Positions 35,481 through 42,987 are shown, numbered from the stretch's first letter. The stretch is DNA of 64,000 nucleotides from an uncultured Collinsella sp. (GCA_902494195.1 CABUSH010000001.1:107422-171421), one strand, 5' to 3'. Notes: generated by a model not told the origin, from the sequence alone. Translations and numbers: made by a program.

Positions 35481-35726
35481 ATGACTACTGATCACGAGCT
35501 CGTGCTCTACGTTATGACCGGCTGCCCGTACTGCATAAAGGTCAAGCGCTTTTTGGCCGATAACGGCGTGGCCATTCCCAAGCGCAATATCTCGACCGAT
35601 TCCGATGCCGAACAGACACTCATCGCCATCGGCGGAAAACGCCAGGTTCCCTGCCTGTTCATCGACGGCAAACCACTCTACGAATCGAGCGACATCATCG
35701 CGTGGGTGCAGGAAAACCTGCTCTAG
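35481..35726 (+). CDS. Glutaredoxin-like protein
   Basis: An 81-residue thioredoxin-fold protein with the dithiol active site TGCPYCIK near residue 12 and the cis-Pro loop KRQVPCLFIDG, followed by the glutathione/helix segment SSDIIAWVQENL. It catalyses thiol-disulfide exchange in the cytoplasm. The ATG at 35481 follows TTGGAGACC. It lies 51 bases after the XRE-TipAS gene in the same direction and could be cotranscribed. Actinobacteria often lack glutathione, so another low-molecular-weight thiol may be the partner. Confidence 0.9.
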   Translation: MTTDHELVLYVMTGCPYCIKVKRFLADNGVAIPKRNISTDSDAEQTLIAIGGKRQVPCLFIDGKPLYESSDIIAWVQENLL

Positions 35727-35763
35727 TACGCACGCTCTGTCCGTCCAGGGCCCCAACCCATAC

Positions 35764-35836
35764 GACCCAAACATGTACACCAGCATCCAAAGTCGACATT
35801 TTTCGACATCTTTGGATGCTGGCGTACAGCTTTTTG
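35764..35836 (+). repeat. Long palindromic direct repeat, copy A (terminator-like)
   Basis: About 72 bp nearly identical to 36844-36915 in the same orientation. The core hairpin (35776-35826) has 17-base arms starting TACACCAGCATCC and ending GGATGCTGGCGTA, followed by CAGCTTTTTG, so it can act as a terminator for the glutaredoxin gene. An inner TCGACAT direct duplication forms the loop. Confidence 0.85.
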
Positions 35837-35920
35837 GTAGTCATGGACGCTCTTGGCCGGCTAATTGTTTGAGGAGACCTTTGGATTATGGCTGTTTGAC
35901 GCCTCTGGAAAGGTTTCCGA

Positions 35921-36163
35921 GAGGGCTGTGGTCAAAAAAGGGCAAATATGAGTACTGCTACCTGTTTAGTAGCAGCGATTTTGATCACTTCAGGAACTAT
36001 TCAACGTTCCACTCGTCCGCAGACGACGTTATTTCTCCTCATATGTTCAATAAAAGTAGCTCTTAATGGGAACAAATCTCATCAGGAGCTACAATTTATA
36101 GCAAATAAATGCAACCATAATGGCAACAGTACTCATATTTGCCCTTTTTTGACCACGACCCTC
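35921..36163. mobile_element. MITE-like element with about 41-bp terminal inverted repeats
   Basis: A 243-bp element. The left end begins GAGGGCTGTGGTCAAAAAAG and runs to 35962; the right end (36122-36163) is its inverted copy with about four mismatches, sharing the segment GGGCAAATATGAGTACTG. The interior is AT-rich, has a second small inverted repeat (GTAGCTC/GAGCTAC) and no convincing gene. The form fits a miniature inverted-repeat transposable element or a long-stem RNA element. No clear target duplication is visible. It lies in an 834-base stretch (35727-36560) without a protein gene. Confidence 0.7.
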
Positions 36164-36258
36164 CAGAATAGTCGCTGAGAGCGACACTAAATGACAAAAT
36201 CCGACACTTGAACGTTCTTATATGAGTAGCCATTGAAGAACACCTAACGACTACTCCC

Positions 36259-36283
36259 ATTCGCGACACACTGTGTCGCGAAT
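36259..36283. promoter_or_regulatory. Perfect 12-bp palindrome
   Basis: ATTCGCGACACA and TGTGTCGCGAAT are separated by one base. Such symmetry is typical of a dimeric regulator's operator or a recombination site. It stands free of genes, 278 bases before the RHH protein gene. Confidence 0.45.
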
Positions 36284-36476
36284 TAAGCTGGCCCCATTAC
36301 CGAAGACCAGTGAGAGCTCCTGCCCAGAATCTCAATAGCTTAATAAAGGGCTCCCCTCCGGAAGTTCAATGAGCATCCAAATTCCAAGCTGAAAAGCAAA
36401 GGAGTATCGAAGCCGTCAATGCTCATTTCCTATCGAGCAGGCGGATCAAAACAAGCTAATTAGCCTGATAAACTGC

Positions 36477-36508
36477 TTGTATTTTTGTCTACAAAACTGT
36501 ATACAAAA
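36477..36508 (+). promoter_or_regulatory. Promoter overlapped by tandem TGTMTACAAAA boxes
   Basis: TTGTAT (36477-36482), a 17-base spacer and TATACA (36500-36505) form a plausible promoter. TGTCTACAAAA (36486) and TGTATACAAAA (36498) are tandem boxes 12 bp apart covering the spacer and -10. Ribbon-helix-helix proteins bind such short tandem boxes, so the protein encoded at 36561 may repress itself. Confidence 0.5.
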
Positions 36509-36560
36509 AAGGGAATCCGAGAACCAGCGCTCGACATTATGTCGATCGATAGGAGGCGCT

Positions 36561-36827
36561 ATGAATGCTGAGCAGCTTGAAAAAATGATGGGATTTGCCC
36601 CTGGAGAGTTAGAGAAAGCCGCGGAAGCTTACGAAAAAGATGAATGGCCGAAATGCCGCACCGTTAAGCTGGGAAGGCCGCCGATCTCTGATGAGCCAAG
36701 CGTTGTTTTATCGGCACGTGTGGGTGAGTCTGTTCTTGATGCGTTTGACGCAAAAGCAAAGCGCCATGGGCAAACACGCACGGAGCGACTCAGGGAGCTC
36801 ATCACGCTCGATGCAATGATTGCCTAG
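36561..36827 (+). CDS. Ribbon-helix-helix (CopG-like) protein, orphan antitoxin-type
   Basis: An 88-residue protein. The N-terminal 40 residues are acidic and helical (AEQLEKMMGFAPGELEKAAEAYEKDEW). The C-terminus SVVLSARVGESVLDAFDAKAKRHGQTRTERLRELI fits a ribbon-helix-helix DNA-binding fold. RHH proteins of this size are usually antitoxins or plasmid copy regulators. No toxin gene lies on either side: 3' of it comes the terminator-like repeat. The ATG at 36561 follows AGGAGGCGCT, a strong ribosome binding site. It lies within the low-GC patch bounded by the two direct repeats. Confidence 0.75.
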   Translation: MNAEQLEKMMGFAPGELEKAAEAYEKDEWPKCRTVKLGRPPISDEPSVVLSARVGESVLDAFDAKAKRHGQTRTERLRELITLDAMIA

Positions 36828-36843
36828 ACTCAACTCCCCCGCC

Positions 36844-36915
36844 GACCCAAACATATACACCAGCATCCAAAGTCGACATTTTTCGACATCTTTGGATGCT
36901 GGTGTACAGTTTTTG
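36844..36915 (+). repeat. Long palindromic direct repeat, copy B (terminator-like)
   Basis: Same orientation as copy A, exactly 1080 bp further on. The 17-bp arms TACACCAGCATCCAAAG / CTTTGGATGCTGGTGTA are perfect here and are followed by CAGTTTTTG. It follows the RHH gene stop by 16 bases. Confidence 0.85.
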
Positions 36916-36923
36916 CGGGTAGT

Positions 36924-36971
36924 CATCGGGGACGTTCTTAAATGACTAGTCGCTAAAGAACATCCCCGATG
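36924..36971. repeat. Stop-adjacent palindrome with GGGGACGTTCTT arms
   Basis: CATCGGGGACGTTCTT (36924) and AAGAACATCCCCGATG pair with one mismatch around a 16-base loop containing GACTAGTCGC. It ends 5 bases from the dus stop codon (36977-36979). It resembles the copy near 13.35 kb. Confidence 0.8.
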
Positions 36972-36976
36972 TCTAA

Positions 36977-37930
36977 CTAGCCGCGGAAGCGAGCTATGGG
37001 TGCGAGTGGCTGCTCGCGAAAGACCCGCTCGACGGCGGCGCGGTATTCGTCGACCTTTTTGGTCTTACGCACGAGCTTGTGAACGGTAGCGGGGTCGGCG
37101 AAGGCGCACTTGGCGTAGAACCACCACTCCTTCATGCGAAAGACCGCGTTGCCGCCAATCTCTTCTGCATAGGCCGCAAACAGCGTGTCGTGGAAACGCT
37201 GCAGTTCGGCTGCCGTGGCAGCGGGACCGCCCTTGACCATGCGAGCGAGCGCGGGGTTCGCAAGCAAGCCACGCCCCAGCATCACATGGCGCGTCCCGGG
37301 ATAGGCCTCCGCCAGCGCGTCCATATCCTCAAGATCGAAAATGTCGCCGTTATAGGCCACCGGAAACGGCGCACGCTCCAGCGTCTCGCCGTAAAACTCC
37401 TTGCGCGGCGAGCCCGTATAACGGTCCTTCTGTACGCGCGGGTGCACAATCAGCTCTGCCAACGGCATGCGGCAATACAGATCGAGCACACGTTCATACT
37501 CGTCATCGCGTTCCAACCCCAGCCTGGTCTTTACCGATACCGGCAACGGCGACCGCTCGCACACATCGCTTAAGAACGCCTCGAGCTCGTCGAGATTGCG
37601 CAAGAAACCCGAGCCCTTGCCCTTGGCGACAACCGTTCCCGAAGGGCAACCCAAGTTGAGATTGACCTCGCGGTAGCCCATGTCGGCGAGCACCTGTGCC
37701 GCCCACACAAACTCGTCCGCGTTCTTGGACATCAGCTGAGGCACTACGTTGAGCCCCTGGTTATTGGCAGGATCGATCTCCTTAAACGCCTTGCCGCCAA
37801 AGCGGTTTCCCACCCGCGGCGGCGGCAAAAACGGCGTGTAATAGCAATCGAGCGCACCGAAGCACTCCGCATGCACGCGACGGAACACATGCCCGGTAAT
37901 CCCCTCCATAGGGGCCAGCGAAAGGATCAT
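36977..37930 (-). CDS. dus: tRNA-dihydrouridine synthase
   Basis: A 317-residue FMN-dependent enzyme that reduces uridines in tRNA loops. MILSLAPMEGITG is the FMN-binding start, VNLNLGCPSGTVVAKGKGSG holds the catalytic Cys in the GCP motif, and VKTRLG and YNGDIFDL are core family segments. HVMLGRGLLANPAL is the phosphate-binding loop. Which Dus subfamily (A, B or C) is meant cannot be assigned; the short C-terminal helical domain is typical. ATG at 37930. Confidence 0.92.
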   Translation of the reverse strand: MILSLAPMEGITGHVFRRVHAECFGALDCYYTPFLPPPRVGNRFGGKAFKEIDPANNQGLNVVPQLMSKNADEFVWAAQVLADMGYREVNLNLGCPSGTVVAKGKGSGFLRNLDELEAFLSDVCERSPLPVSVKTRLGLERDDEYERVLDLYCRMPLAELIVHPRVQKDRYTGSPRKEFYGETLERAPFPVAYNGDIFDLEDMDALAEAYPGTRHVMLGRGLLANPALARMVKGGPAATAAELQRFHDTLFAAYAEEIGGNAVFRMKEWWFYAKCAFADPATVHKLVRKTKKVDEYRAAVERVFREQPLAPIARFRG

Positions 37931-37950
37931 CTACTCTTCTCTCATATCAA

Positions 37951-37981
37951 CACAACAAAGGGGCCGTCCCTTTGTCACATG
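37951..37981. repeat. Degenerate palindrome, TGTGACAAAG family, copy 5
   Basis: The right arm CCCTTTGTCACATG is intact; the left arm CACAACAAAGGG has decayed. It is 20 bases upstream of the dus start. The stretch 37931-38378 (448 bases) holds no convincing gene, only this copy, the element at 38064 and copy 6. Confidence 0.65.
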
Positions 37982-38063
37982 CATTATGCCTTGCGCTTCA
38001 GGCGATTCACAAGGAAGAGGTAGCTACTGAACGATGACCACCCTCCAGCCGCACCCCATACAA

Positions 38064-38246
38064 CGAGGTCTAATACTTTTCCCGAGAAGTGAACGAGTGA
38101 AAACGGGCCCCCGAAGCATCGGCACTTTCGAGATGCAATTTCCTGCGGTTTTGCCAGCCAAATCCTGCGGGTTTGACGTCTAAAAATGTCGATGCTTCGG
38201 AGGTCCAAGTATGGCCGTTCACTTCTCGGAAAAGTATTAGACCTCG
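38064..38246. repeat. 183-bp long inverted-repeat element
   Basis: The outer arms begin CGAGGTCTAATACTTTTCC and run about 31 bases; the right copy (38215-38246) is inverted and differs by one inserted base. A second, inner pair CCGAAGCATCG / CGATGCTTCGG continues the stem. Between them are two TCCTGCGG direct repeats. It could be a MITE-like element, a structured RNA or a bidirectional terminator. An open frame on the minus strand across it is best seen as chance. Confidence 0.7.
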
Positions 38247-38261
38247 ATTTACATGCCACTC

Positions 38262-38294
38262 AATGTGACAAAATGGCTGCTCCTTTGTCACATT
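38262..38294. repeat. Interspersed palindrome, TGTGACAAAG family, copy 6
   Basis: AATGTGACAAA and TTTGTCACATT are perfect 11-bp arms with an 11-base loop that carries GGAGCAGCC (minus strand). Confidence 0.8.
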
Positions 38295-38378
38295 CGATGA
38301 AAAAGGGCACCGATGTTAGTCGATGCCCCAAAGCGGCTGCAGGTTAAGCCCTACAGCGTATGTCTAAGACGAATCGAA

Positions 38379-39644
38379 CTATTCGTCCCAGGAGAGGTTC
38401 TTACCAGTCTTTTTTGCCAGCAGCAAGAACAGGCCGATAATAACGTTGCACGCGATGCAGAAGATGAAGACGCCCTGGAAGGAGCCGACAAGCTCATAGA
38501 CCTTCATCATAACGGGCATGCCAAAGGCGCCGACGATATAGCCCACGGAGCAGATCAGCGCGAAGATGCGACCGAAATCGCGGGAGCCAAAGACATCCAT
38601 AACCAAAACGGTCAGGGCAGTGCCAGCGATGACGTACATTACGTCGTTCACGCCTGCTGCGAGGATGCTGAGCGTCGAGTTGCCGCTGCTCATCATGAGC
38701 ATGACAAAGGAGAGGATGGAGACAGCGAGCCAGCCCAGAATAGCCTTCGTGCTGCCAAACTTATCGCAAGTGGTGCCGACGATCGGATTGAGGAACAGAT
38801 CGAAGAGCGATGCAGCGGATACCATGAAGCCGCCCACCATGGGGCTAAAACCAACCTCGGAAGCATACGTCGGGAAGAGCTGGTTCATGCAGCAAGTGAG
38901 CTGAACGAGACAGAGGAAGCCGATGCAGAAGAAGAAGGCAGGCGACTTAATGGCGCGCGCATAGCTAACGCCACGCGTGCTATCCTCGGTCGTCTCCTCG
39001 GTCTCGGTGACCGTCTCGCCCTCGACGTAGCCATAGGGCAGCATGCCCTTGTCCTGAGGCTTATAGCGAATAATCAGGACGGAAGCGGGGAGAATGAGCA
39101 CGGCGGAGACGCCAGCGAGCACCAGATAGCCAGTCCTCCAGCCAGCGACCTCGATGACAGAGGTGATGACGGGGCTCATGATGAGCATGTAAATCGAGTT
39201 CACTGCCCAAGCGAGACCGATTGCCAGGCCACCAGATTTTTTGAACCACTGGTCAATAACGTCGGACATGGCGACGCCGGTGGTGAAGGCGAAGCAAACG
39301 CCAATCAGGGCGCCAGCGGCGATGAACATCCAGACTTCGGTGTAGAAGGCCATGCCTGCGCCGGCAGCAAGCAAAATAAGCTCGACAACGGGGAGCCAAA
39401 CCTTGCCAACGACCTTGGGAATGAGTTTTCCGACAAACGGAAGAGCTGCCGCAAGACCAATGAGCGTTGCGGTGAAGTAATACGAGAAGATGGAATAGTC
39501 AAACCCGAACTCCTCGCACACGGGTGCGACGAAGGAGCCCGCGATGACGCTATAGGATCCGGTCGTGCCGGCAGACATAAGGCCGAGCGCGATTACGAGA
39601 ACCCATGCGTAAACCTTGCTGCTCTTTAACTTTGCATTTTCCAT
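38379..39644 (-). CDS. MFS transporter (OFA-like), carrier 1 of the carbamoyl locus
   Basis: A 421-residue, twelve-helix major facilitator protein. VIAGSFVAPVCEEFGFDYSI and GVCFAFTTGVAMSDVIDQWF are typical of the oxalate/formate-antiporter-like MFS group. A charged central loop (GETVTETEETTEDS) divides the two halves. It is read in the same direction as the carbamoyltransferase (11-base gap) and deiminase genes, so it probably carries their substrate or product. The ATG at 39644 follows TAGGAGC. Carrier 2 at 43022 is a close paralogue. Confidence 0.88.
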   Translation of the reverse strand: MENAKLKSSKVYAWVLVIALGLMSAGTTGSYSVIAGSFVAPVCEEFGFDYSIFSYYFTATLIGLAAALPFVGKLIPKVVGKVWLPVVELILLAAGAGMAFYTEVWMFIAAGALIGVCFAFTTGVAMSDVIDQWFKKSGGLAIGLAWAVNSIYMLIMSPVITSVIEVAGWRTGYLVLAGVSAVLILPASVLIIRYKPQDKGMLPYGYVEGETVTETEETTEDSTRGVSYARAIKSPAFFFCIGFLCLVQLTCCMNQLFPTYASEVGFSPMVGGFMVSAASLFDLFLNPIVGTTCDKFGSTKAILGWLAVSILSFVMLMMSSGNSTLSILAAGVNDVMYVIAGTALTVLVMDVFGSRDFGRIFALICSVGYIVGAFGMPVMMKVYELVGSFQGVFIFCIACNVIIGLFLLLAKKTGKNLSWDE

Positions 39645-39655
39645 TGATACAGCTC

Positions 39656-40720
39656 CTAGAGACCCAGAAGGGCACACATAACGGCCTTGATGGTGTGCTG
39701 ACGGTTCTCTGCCTCACGGAAGATGACCGAAGCGTTGGCCTCAAAGCACTCGTCGGCAATCTCAAAGCCCTCGGTGATGATTTCGCGATGGAGGTCGTTC
39801 TTGCACTGGTCGAGGAGCATTTTGCCGACACGGTGATCTGCGTTATGGACAGAGGGAAGCTCATGCATGCAGAAGATGTCGGGATTGTTGGTGCGCTTGC
39901 ACAGCTCGCTGGTGACGCGATAAGGGTACAAAGACTCGGCATCGCCCAGCCAGGAGTTGTAGTCGTCGGGATCCAGAACCTCTTCGCCGCACTCGGGGTT
40001 GATGTAGCGCCACTCCTCGGTAACGATAACGTCAACGCCATCCAGGGCATCGAGGTCAGAGGTGATGGTAAAGGTCCTATTGGGAGCGTACTTGGCGTAG
40101 CAGGCCTCCACCTCTTCGATCATTTCCTTGCACATCTGATGACGGAGGTCGTCGGGGCCGATGGCGAGGAAGTCCATGTCGAGCATAGCGCACAGACGGC
40201 CATACCACACCGGGGCGCCGGCGCAGTTGCCAACGAAAGCCATCTTCTTGCCGCGGCTCGTACGCAAACCGCCCCATTGCTCTTCCATCGTAAGAGCGTC
40301 AGCGAGCATCTGAGTCGGGTGATCGCCGAGAGTAAGGGCATTGATGACCGGGATGTCAACCAGGTCGGCGACGTCATAGAGGAACTGCTCGTCCTTCTGT
40401 GCGCGGTAGACGATGAGATCGTACATGCCGTTAAAGACGCGCATGGCATCCTTGACGGTCTCGCAGTCACCCATGTGGGAGTTGGTCAGATAAGTAAAGC
40501 CCATGCCCAAATCATTGCAGGAGGTCTCGAATGCGCAACGAGTACGGGTCGAGCCCCACTCAAAGTTGGCGAGGACGTTTTTGCCGGGGAAGTAGCGCTG
40601 GTCGACACCAGACTTCTTCTGAGCCTTAAGGTTCCAGGCAAGATCGATGAGATAGCGGAAATCCTCGGAGGAGAGATCATGGATGTTGATGTAGTCGCGA
40701 CCGCGGAGGCTGTTGTTCAT
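39656..40720 (-). CDS. Ornithine/putrescine-type carbamoyltransferase with HELP motif
   Basis: A 354-residue transcarbamylase. The carbamoyl-phosphate motif STRTRCAFE lies near residue 57, HPTQMLADALTM near residue 160, and the C-terminal AENRQHTIKAVM matches ornithine carbamoyltransferases. The substrate-side motif that is HCLP in these enzymes reads CMHELPSVHN here, with Glu in place of Cys. That residue contacts the amine acceptor, so specificity may differ from ornithine. Next to an agmatine-deiminase-family gene, putrescine or a related amine is the likeliest partner: phosphorolysis of a carbamoylated amine to carbamoyl phosphate. No carbamate kinase is in the window. Confidence 0.85.
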   Translation of the reverse strand: MNNSLRGRDYINIHDLSSEDFRYLIDLAWNLKAQKKSGVDQRYFPGKNVLANFEWGSTRTRCAFETSCNDLGMGFTYLTNSHMGDCETVKDAMRVFNGMYDLIVYRAQKDEQFLYDVADLVDIPVINALTLGDHPTQMLADALTMEEQWGGLRTSRGKKMAFVGNCAGAPVWYGRLCAMLDMDFLAIGPDDLRHQMCKEMIEEVEACYAKYAPNRTFTITSDLDALDGVDVIVTEEWRYINPECGEEVLDPDDYNSWLGDAESLYPYRVTSELCKRTNNPDIFCMHELPSVHNADHRVGKMLLDQCKNDLHREIITEGFEIADECFEANASVIFREAENRQHTIKAVMCALLGL

Positions 40721-40764
40721 GCCTATTTCCTTTCCATTTAGTGATAGATGAATGTCGAATGTGT

Positions 40765-40794
40765 CCCCGAGGGAAACACGGATATCCCTCGGGG
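40765..40794 (-). promoter_or_regulatory. Intercistronic hairpin between deiminase and carbamoyltransferase
   Basis: Perfect 10-bp arms CCCCGAGGGA / TCCCTCGGGG with a 10-base loop in the 122-base gap inside the operon. There is no T-run. It may be an mRNA-stabilising or attenuating structure that sets different levels of the two enzymes. Confidence 0.55.
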
Positions 40795-40842
40795 AGCAGT
40801 AAGTGTGGCGCCTAAATCAGACAGTGCAGGCTCAAAGGCTCG

Positions 40843-42081
40843 CTAGCAGCTGGCTGCCACGTCCTTGGTCCAGCAGTGCACGCCGCCGCCGGACAGGTTA
40901 AGCGCGAGAGAGTCAATCATGATGACTTTGCGATCGGGGAAGCAGCTCTCAAGAACGGCTTTGGCCTGCTCGTCCTTCTCCTTCACGACTTCGTTCATGC
41001 CCTCGTGGTAATAACGCTGACCAAGAACGACGCCATTGCAGATGAGGAAGTTGCAGTAGCTCGCTGCTGCGTAGAAGTGGACGGGGCCCTCGGGCCAGGG
41101 AGTGCCATCCATAAACTTGCCGCCCATTTCGTCGATGAAGCCCTTATAGAGCTCGTAATCCTCATCGCCAGGGGCGATAACGACTTCAATCGGCTCGGCG
41201 GTGGGCATACGAACGATCTCGAAGGGCTTACCCTCCCAGTCCGTTTCGTTGCTCAGGATCTCGTAGGCCGCCTCAATGCGGCGACGAGACTCTGCGCCAG
41301 CCTTGCTCGAGGCTGCCTCTTCATCGGACACCTCGGCAAGAAGAATCTTGTTCGGAGTGATAAAGCGACACATCTCATCAATGTGAGCTGCAAAGCTCAT
41401 GCCAAAGACGGGAGTTCCGTCTTCCTTCTCGTCGAGGATGCCCAGTCGATAGTCGTCGTCCTCGAGCATAGGCTGCGGAAGCCAGATAACCTTGTTGAGG
41501 TTGTAGATGCGCTTATACTCGGCCTCTACTTCCTCTTTCGTGAACTCGGGATTACGCTTGCGGCATTCCGTGTCCTCGATGGCGATCAGAGTGCCGTGAC
41601 CGTCAAACTCGCGGTCGCCGCCCTCCGAAACCATTTCGGAATTGACAATATCGAAGCAACCGAGCGCAACCGCCATGTGAACGGCTGCCTTACGTGCGGA
41701 CTGGCACTCCGGGGAGTTCTTGTCCCACACGCCGTAATAGGTCCAAGCGGGGTTGACCATATAAGAATGGCCTTTATCGTCGACCATGATGCTGGGGCCG
41801 TTGTCGCGGACATAGAAGTTGGAGTCTTCGAACTGCGTAATCTCAATGCGATCGAGATCAACCCCCTCCTCCTTCAGGCGCGAGCTAGCCTCCTCATAGG
41901 AGCCGGGGGTGCCGCAATTGAGGTTGACCGTAACGTCGCCATACTCGAGCAGAGCCTTAATCACGTCAACGCAGGGCTGGCGGTTATCGTAGCTCTCTGC
42001 ACGGATGTAATCGGGAAGCCATGTCACATAGACGTTGGAGCGCTTCTCGAACTCGCCCGGCATACGATAGTTCTCGTACAT
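40843..42081 (-). CDS. Agmatine deiminase family (PAD_porph) guanidine hydrolase
   Basis: A 412-residue enzyme of the agmatine deiminase/peptidyl-arginine deiminase superfamily. The nucleophile is the Cys in GGGVHCWTKD near the C-terminus. RDNGPSIMVDD supplies the substrate Asp, EGGDREFDGHGTL the Glu/Asp loop, and AAHIDEMCRF the catalytic His. It should convert agmatine, or a related guanidino compound, to the carbamoylated amine plus ammonia. It is longer than most agmatine deiminases (about 370) through insertions such as RKRNPEFTKEEVEAEY, so the substrate is not certain. The ATG at 42081 follows AAGGACC. First gene of a three-gene unit. Confidence 0.88.
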   Translation of the reverse strand: MYENYRMPGEFEKRSNVYVTWLPDYIRAESYDNRQPCVDVIKALLEYGDVTVNLNCGTPGSYEEASSRLKEEGVDLDRIEITQFEDSNFYVRDNGPSIMVDDKGHSYMVNPAWTYYGVWDKNSPECQSARKAAVHMAVALGCFDIVNSEMVSEGGDREFDGHGTLIAIEDTECRKRNPEFTKEEVEAEYKRIYNLNKVIWLPQPMLEDDDYRLGILDEKEDGTPVFGMSFAAHIDEMCRFITPNKILLAEVSDEEAASSKAGAESRRRIEAAYEILSNETDWEGKPFEIVRMPTAEPIEVVIAPGDEDYELYKGFIDEMGGKFMDGTPWPEGPVHFYAAASYCNFLICNGVVLGQRYYHEGMNEVVKEKDEQAKAVLESCFPDRKVIMIDSLALNLSGGGVHCWTKDVAASC

Positions 42082-42163
42082 GGTTGGTCCTTCCGTCGGG
42101 TTTCCCGCGATGCTGTCCGGCCGCGACAATAGCGGGGTTTCACCTGCTATAGTACTACTATAC

Positions 42164-42228
42164 CTACCGTTCGGTAGATAGTTTTGAATGTTTACCGCTC
42201 GCCTACTGATACATACCGTTCACCGTAT
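42164..42228. promoter_or_regulatory. Two TetR-type operators between deiminase and TetR genes
   Basis: CTACCGTTCGGTAG (42164-42177) is a perfect palindrome with 6-bp arms. ATACCGTTCACCGTAT (42213-42228) is a weaker version. The first lies beside a TATAGT box on the minus strand (deiminase operon) and the second abuts TATAGT at 42228 on the plus strand (TetR gene). The same motif recurs upstream of the second MFS gene. Confidence 0.65.
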
Positions 42229-42305
42229 ATAGTGGTCATGTTTGGATACGAATTGATGTTCCGTTGCCATCCTTAATAATGTTGGTAGTGCGGAAGTGAT
42301 TTGCA

Positions 42306-42884
42306 ATGGAGAAATGCAGCGTGAGCACAAGAAAAAAAATATTGGACGCAATGTACGATCTTGTGGCAGAAGTCGGTTATGACAAAGCGTCTATCGGAAA
42401 GATTTGCGACCTTGTCGGTATATCCAAACCGTCGGTGTACTACTACTTTCCCTCTAAAGAGGAGATTTTCACTACGCTCTTGGACAGCATGTTTCCGACC
42501 ATCGACTATCAGCGCGACTACTCGCTAATAGTCGATGGGGACGGGTTCAAGGCCGCGCTTATCGAGCTCGGCAATTCAGTTATAGGTGGCTATCGAAGCG
42601 ATGAAAAGCGCCGGCGCGTGCTGGCCGAGGTTAGCGTTCAATCAAATCGAATTCCTGCAGTTCAGGAACGTCAAGCGACGGCGACCAAACGAACCATGGA
42701 TGCGCTTAAAGACATCCTTCTTCATGGTGTAGAGATTGGCGCGTTTTCCGATAGCGCCGACGTGATGCTCTACGTACAAATTCTTTATACCGTTCTGGAG
42801 GGAGCGAGCAATACGGTCGCTCAAGGTGAGGATATTGATGAAAAAGCGGTTTGGGCGGGAATAGTCGAGCTTATGTTCAAATAG
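42306..42884 (+). CDS. TetR family repressor of the carbamoyl locus
   Basis: A 192-residue TetR-type regulator. The N-terminal HTH is KILDAMYDLVAEVGYDKASI followed by LVGISKPSVYYYFPSKEEI. The C-terminal domain is all-helical and would bind the inducer. It is divergent from the deiminase operon and faces MFS carrier 2. The TACCG/CGGTA palindromes in both flanking promoter regions are the likely binding sites, so it probably controls itself and both carrier units. The ATG at 42306 follows GGAAG. Confidence 0.92.
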   Translation: MEKCSVSTRKKILDAMYDLVAEVGYDKASIGKICDLVGISKPSVYYYFPSKEEIFTTLLDSMFPTIDYQRDYSLIVDGDGFKAALIELGNSVIGGYRSDEKRRRVLAEVSVQSNRIPAVQERQATATKRTMDALKDILLHGVEIGAFSDSADVMLYVQILYTVLEGASNTVAQGEDIDEKAVWAGIVELMFK

Positions 42885-42945
42885 ACCAGCCAAGCTGAAA
42901 CGCATGTTGGCACCCACGGTGCCTGCGGGCAACCTTTAAAACGAA

Positions 42946-42987
42946 AACAGGGGCCGACTCCAGTCTGGCTTGGAGTCGACCCCTGTT
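42946..42987. terminator. Bidirectional terminator between tetR and MFS carrier 2
   Basis: AACAGGGG...CGACTCCA and TGGAGTCG...CCCCTGTT pair over about 17 bases with one bulge. An A-run on the left and TT on the right. Convergent genes on both sides. Confidence 0.8.

Noticed and set aside
35948..36178. A 76-codon frame inside the MITE-like element
   Set aside because: No ribosome binding site; the frame uses both inverted ends and gives a low-complexity product.
37984..38259. A 91-codon minus-strand frame
   Set aside because: It lies across the long inverted-repeat element at 38,064-38,246 and has no family features or ribosome binding site.
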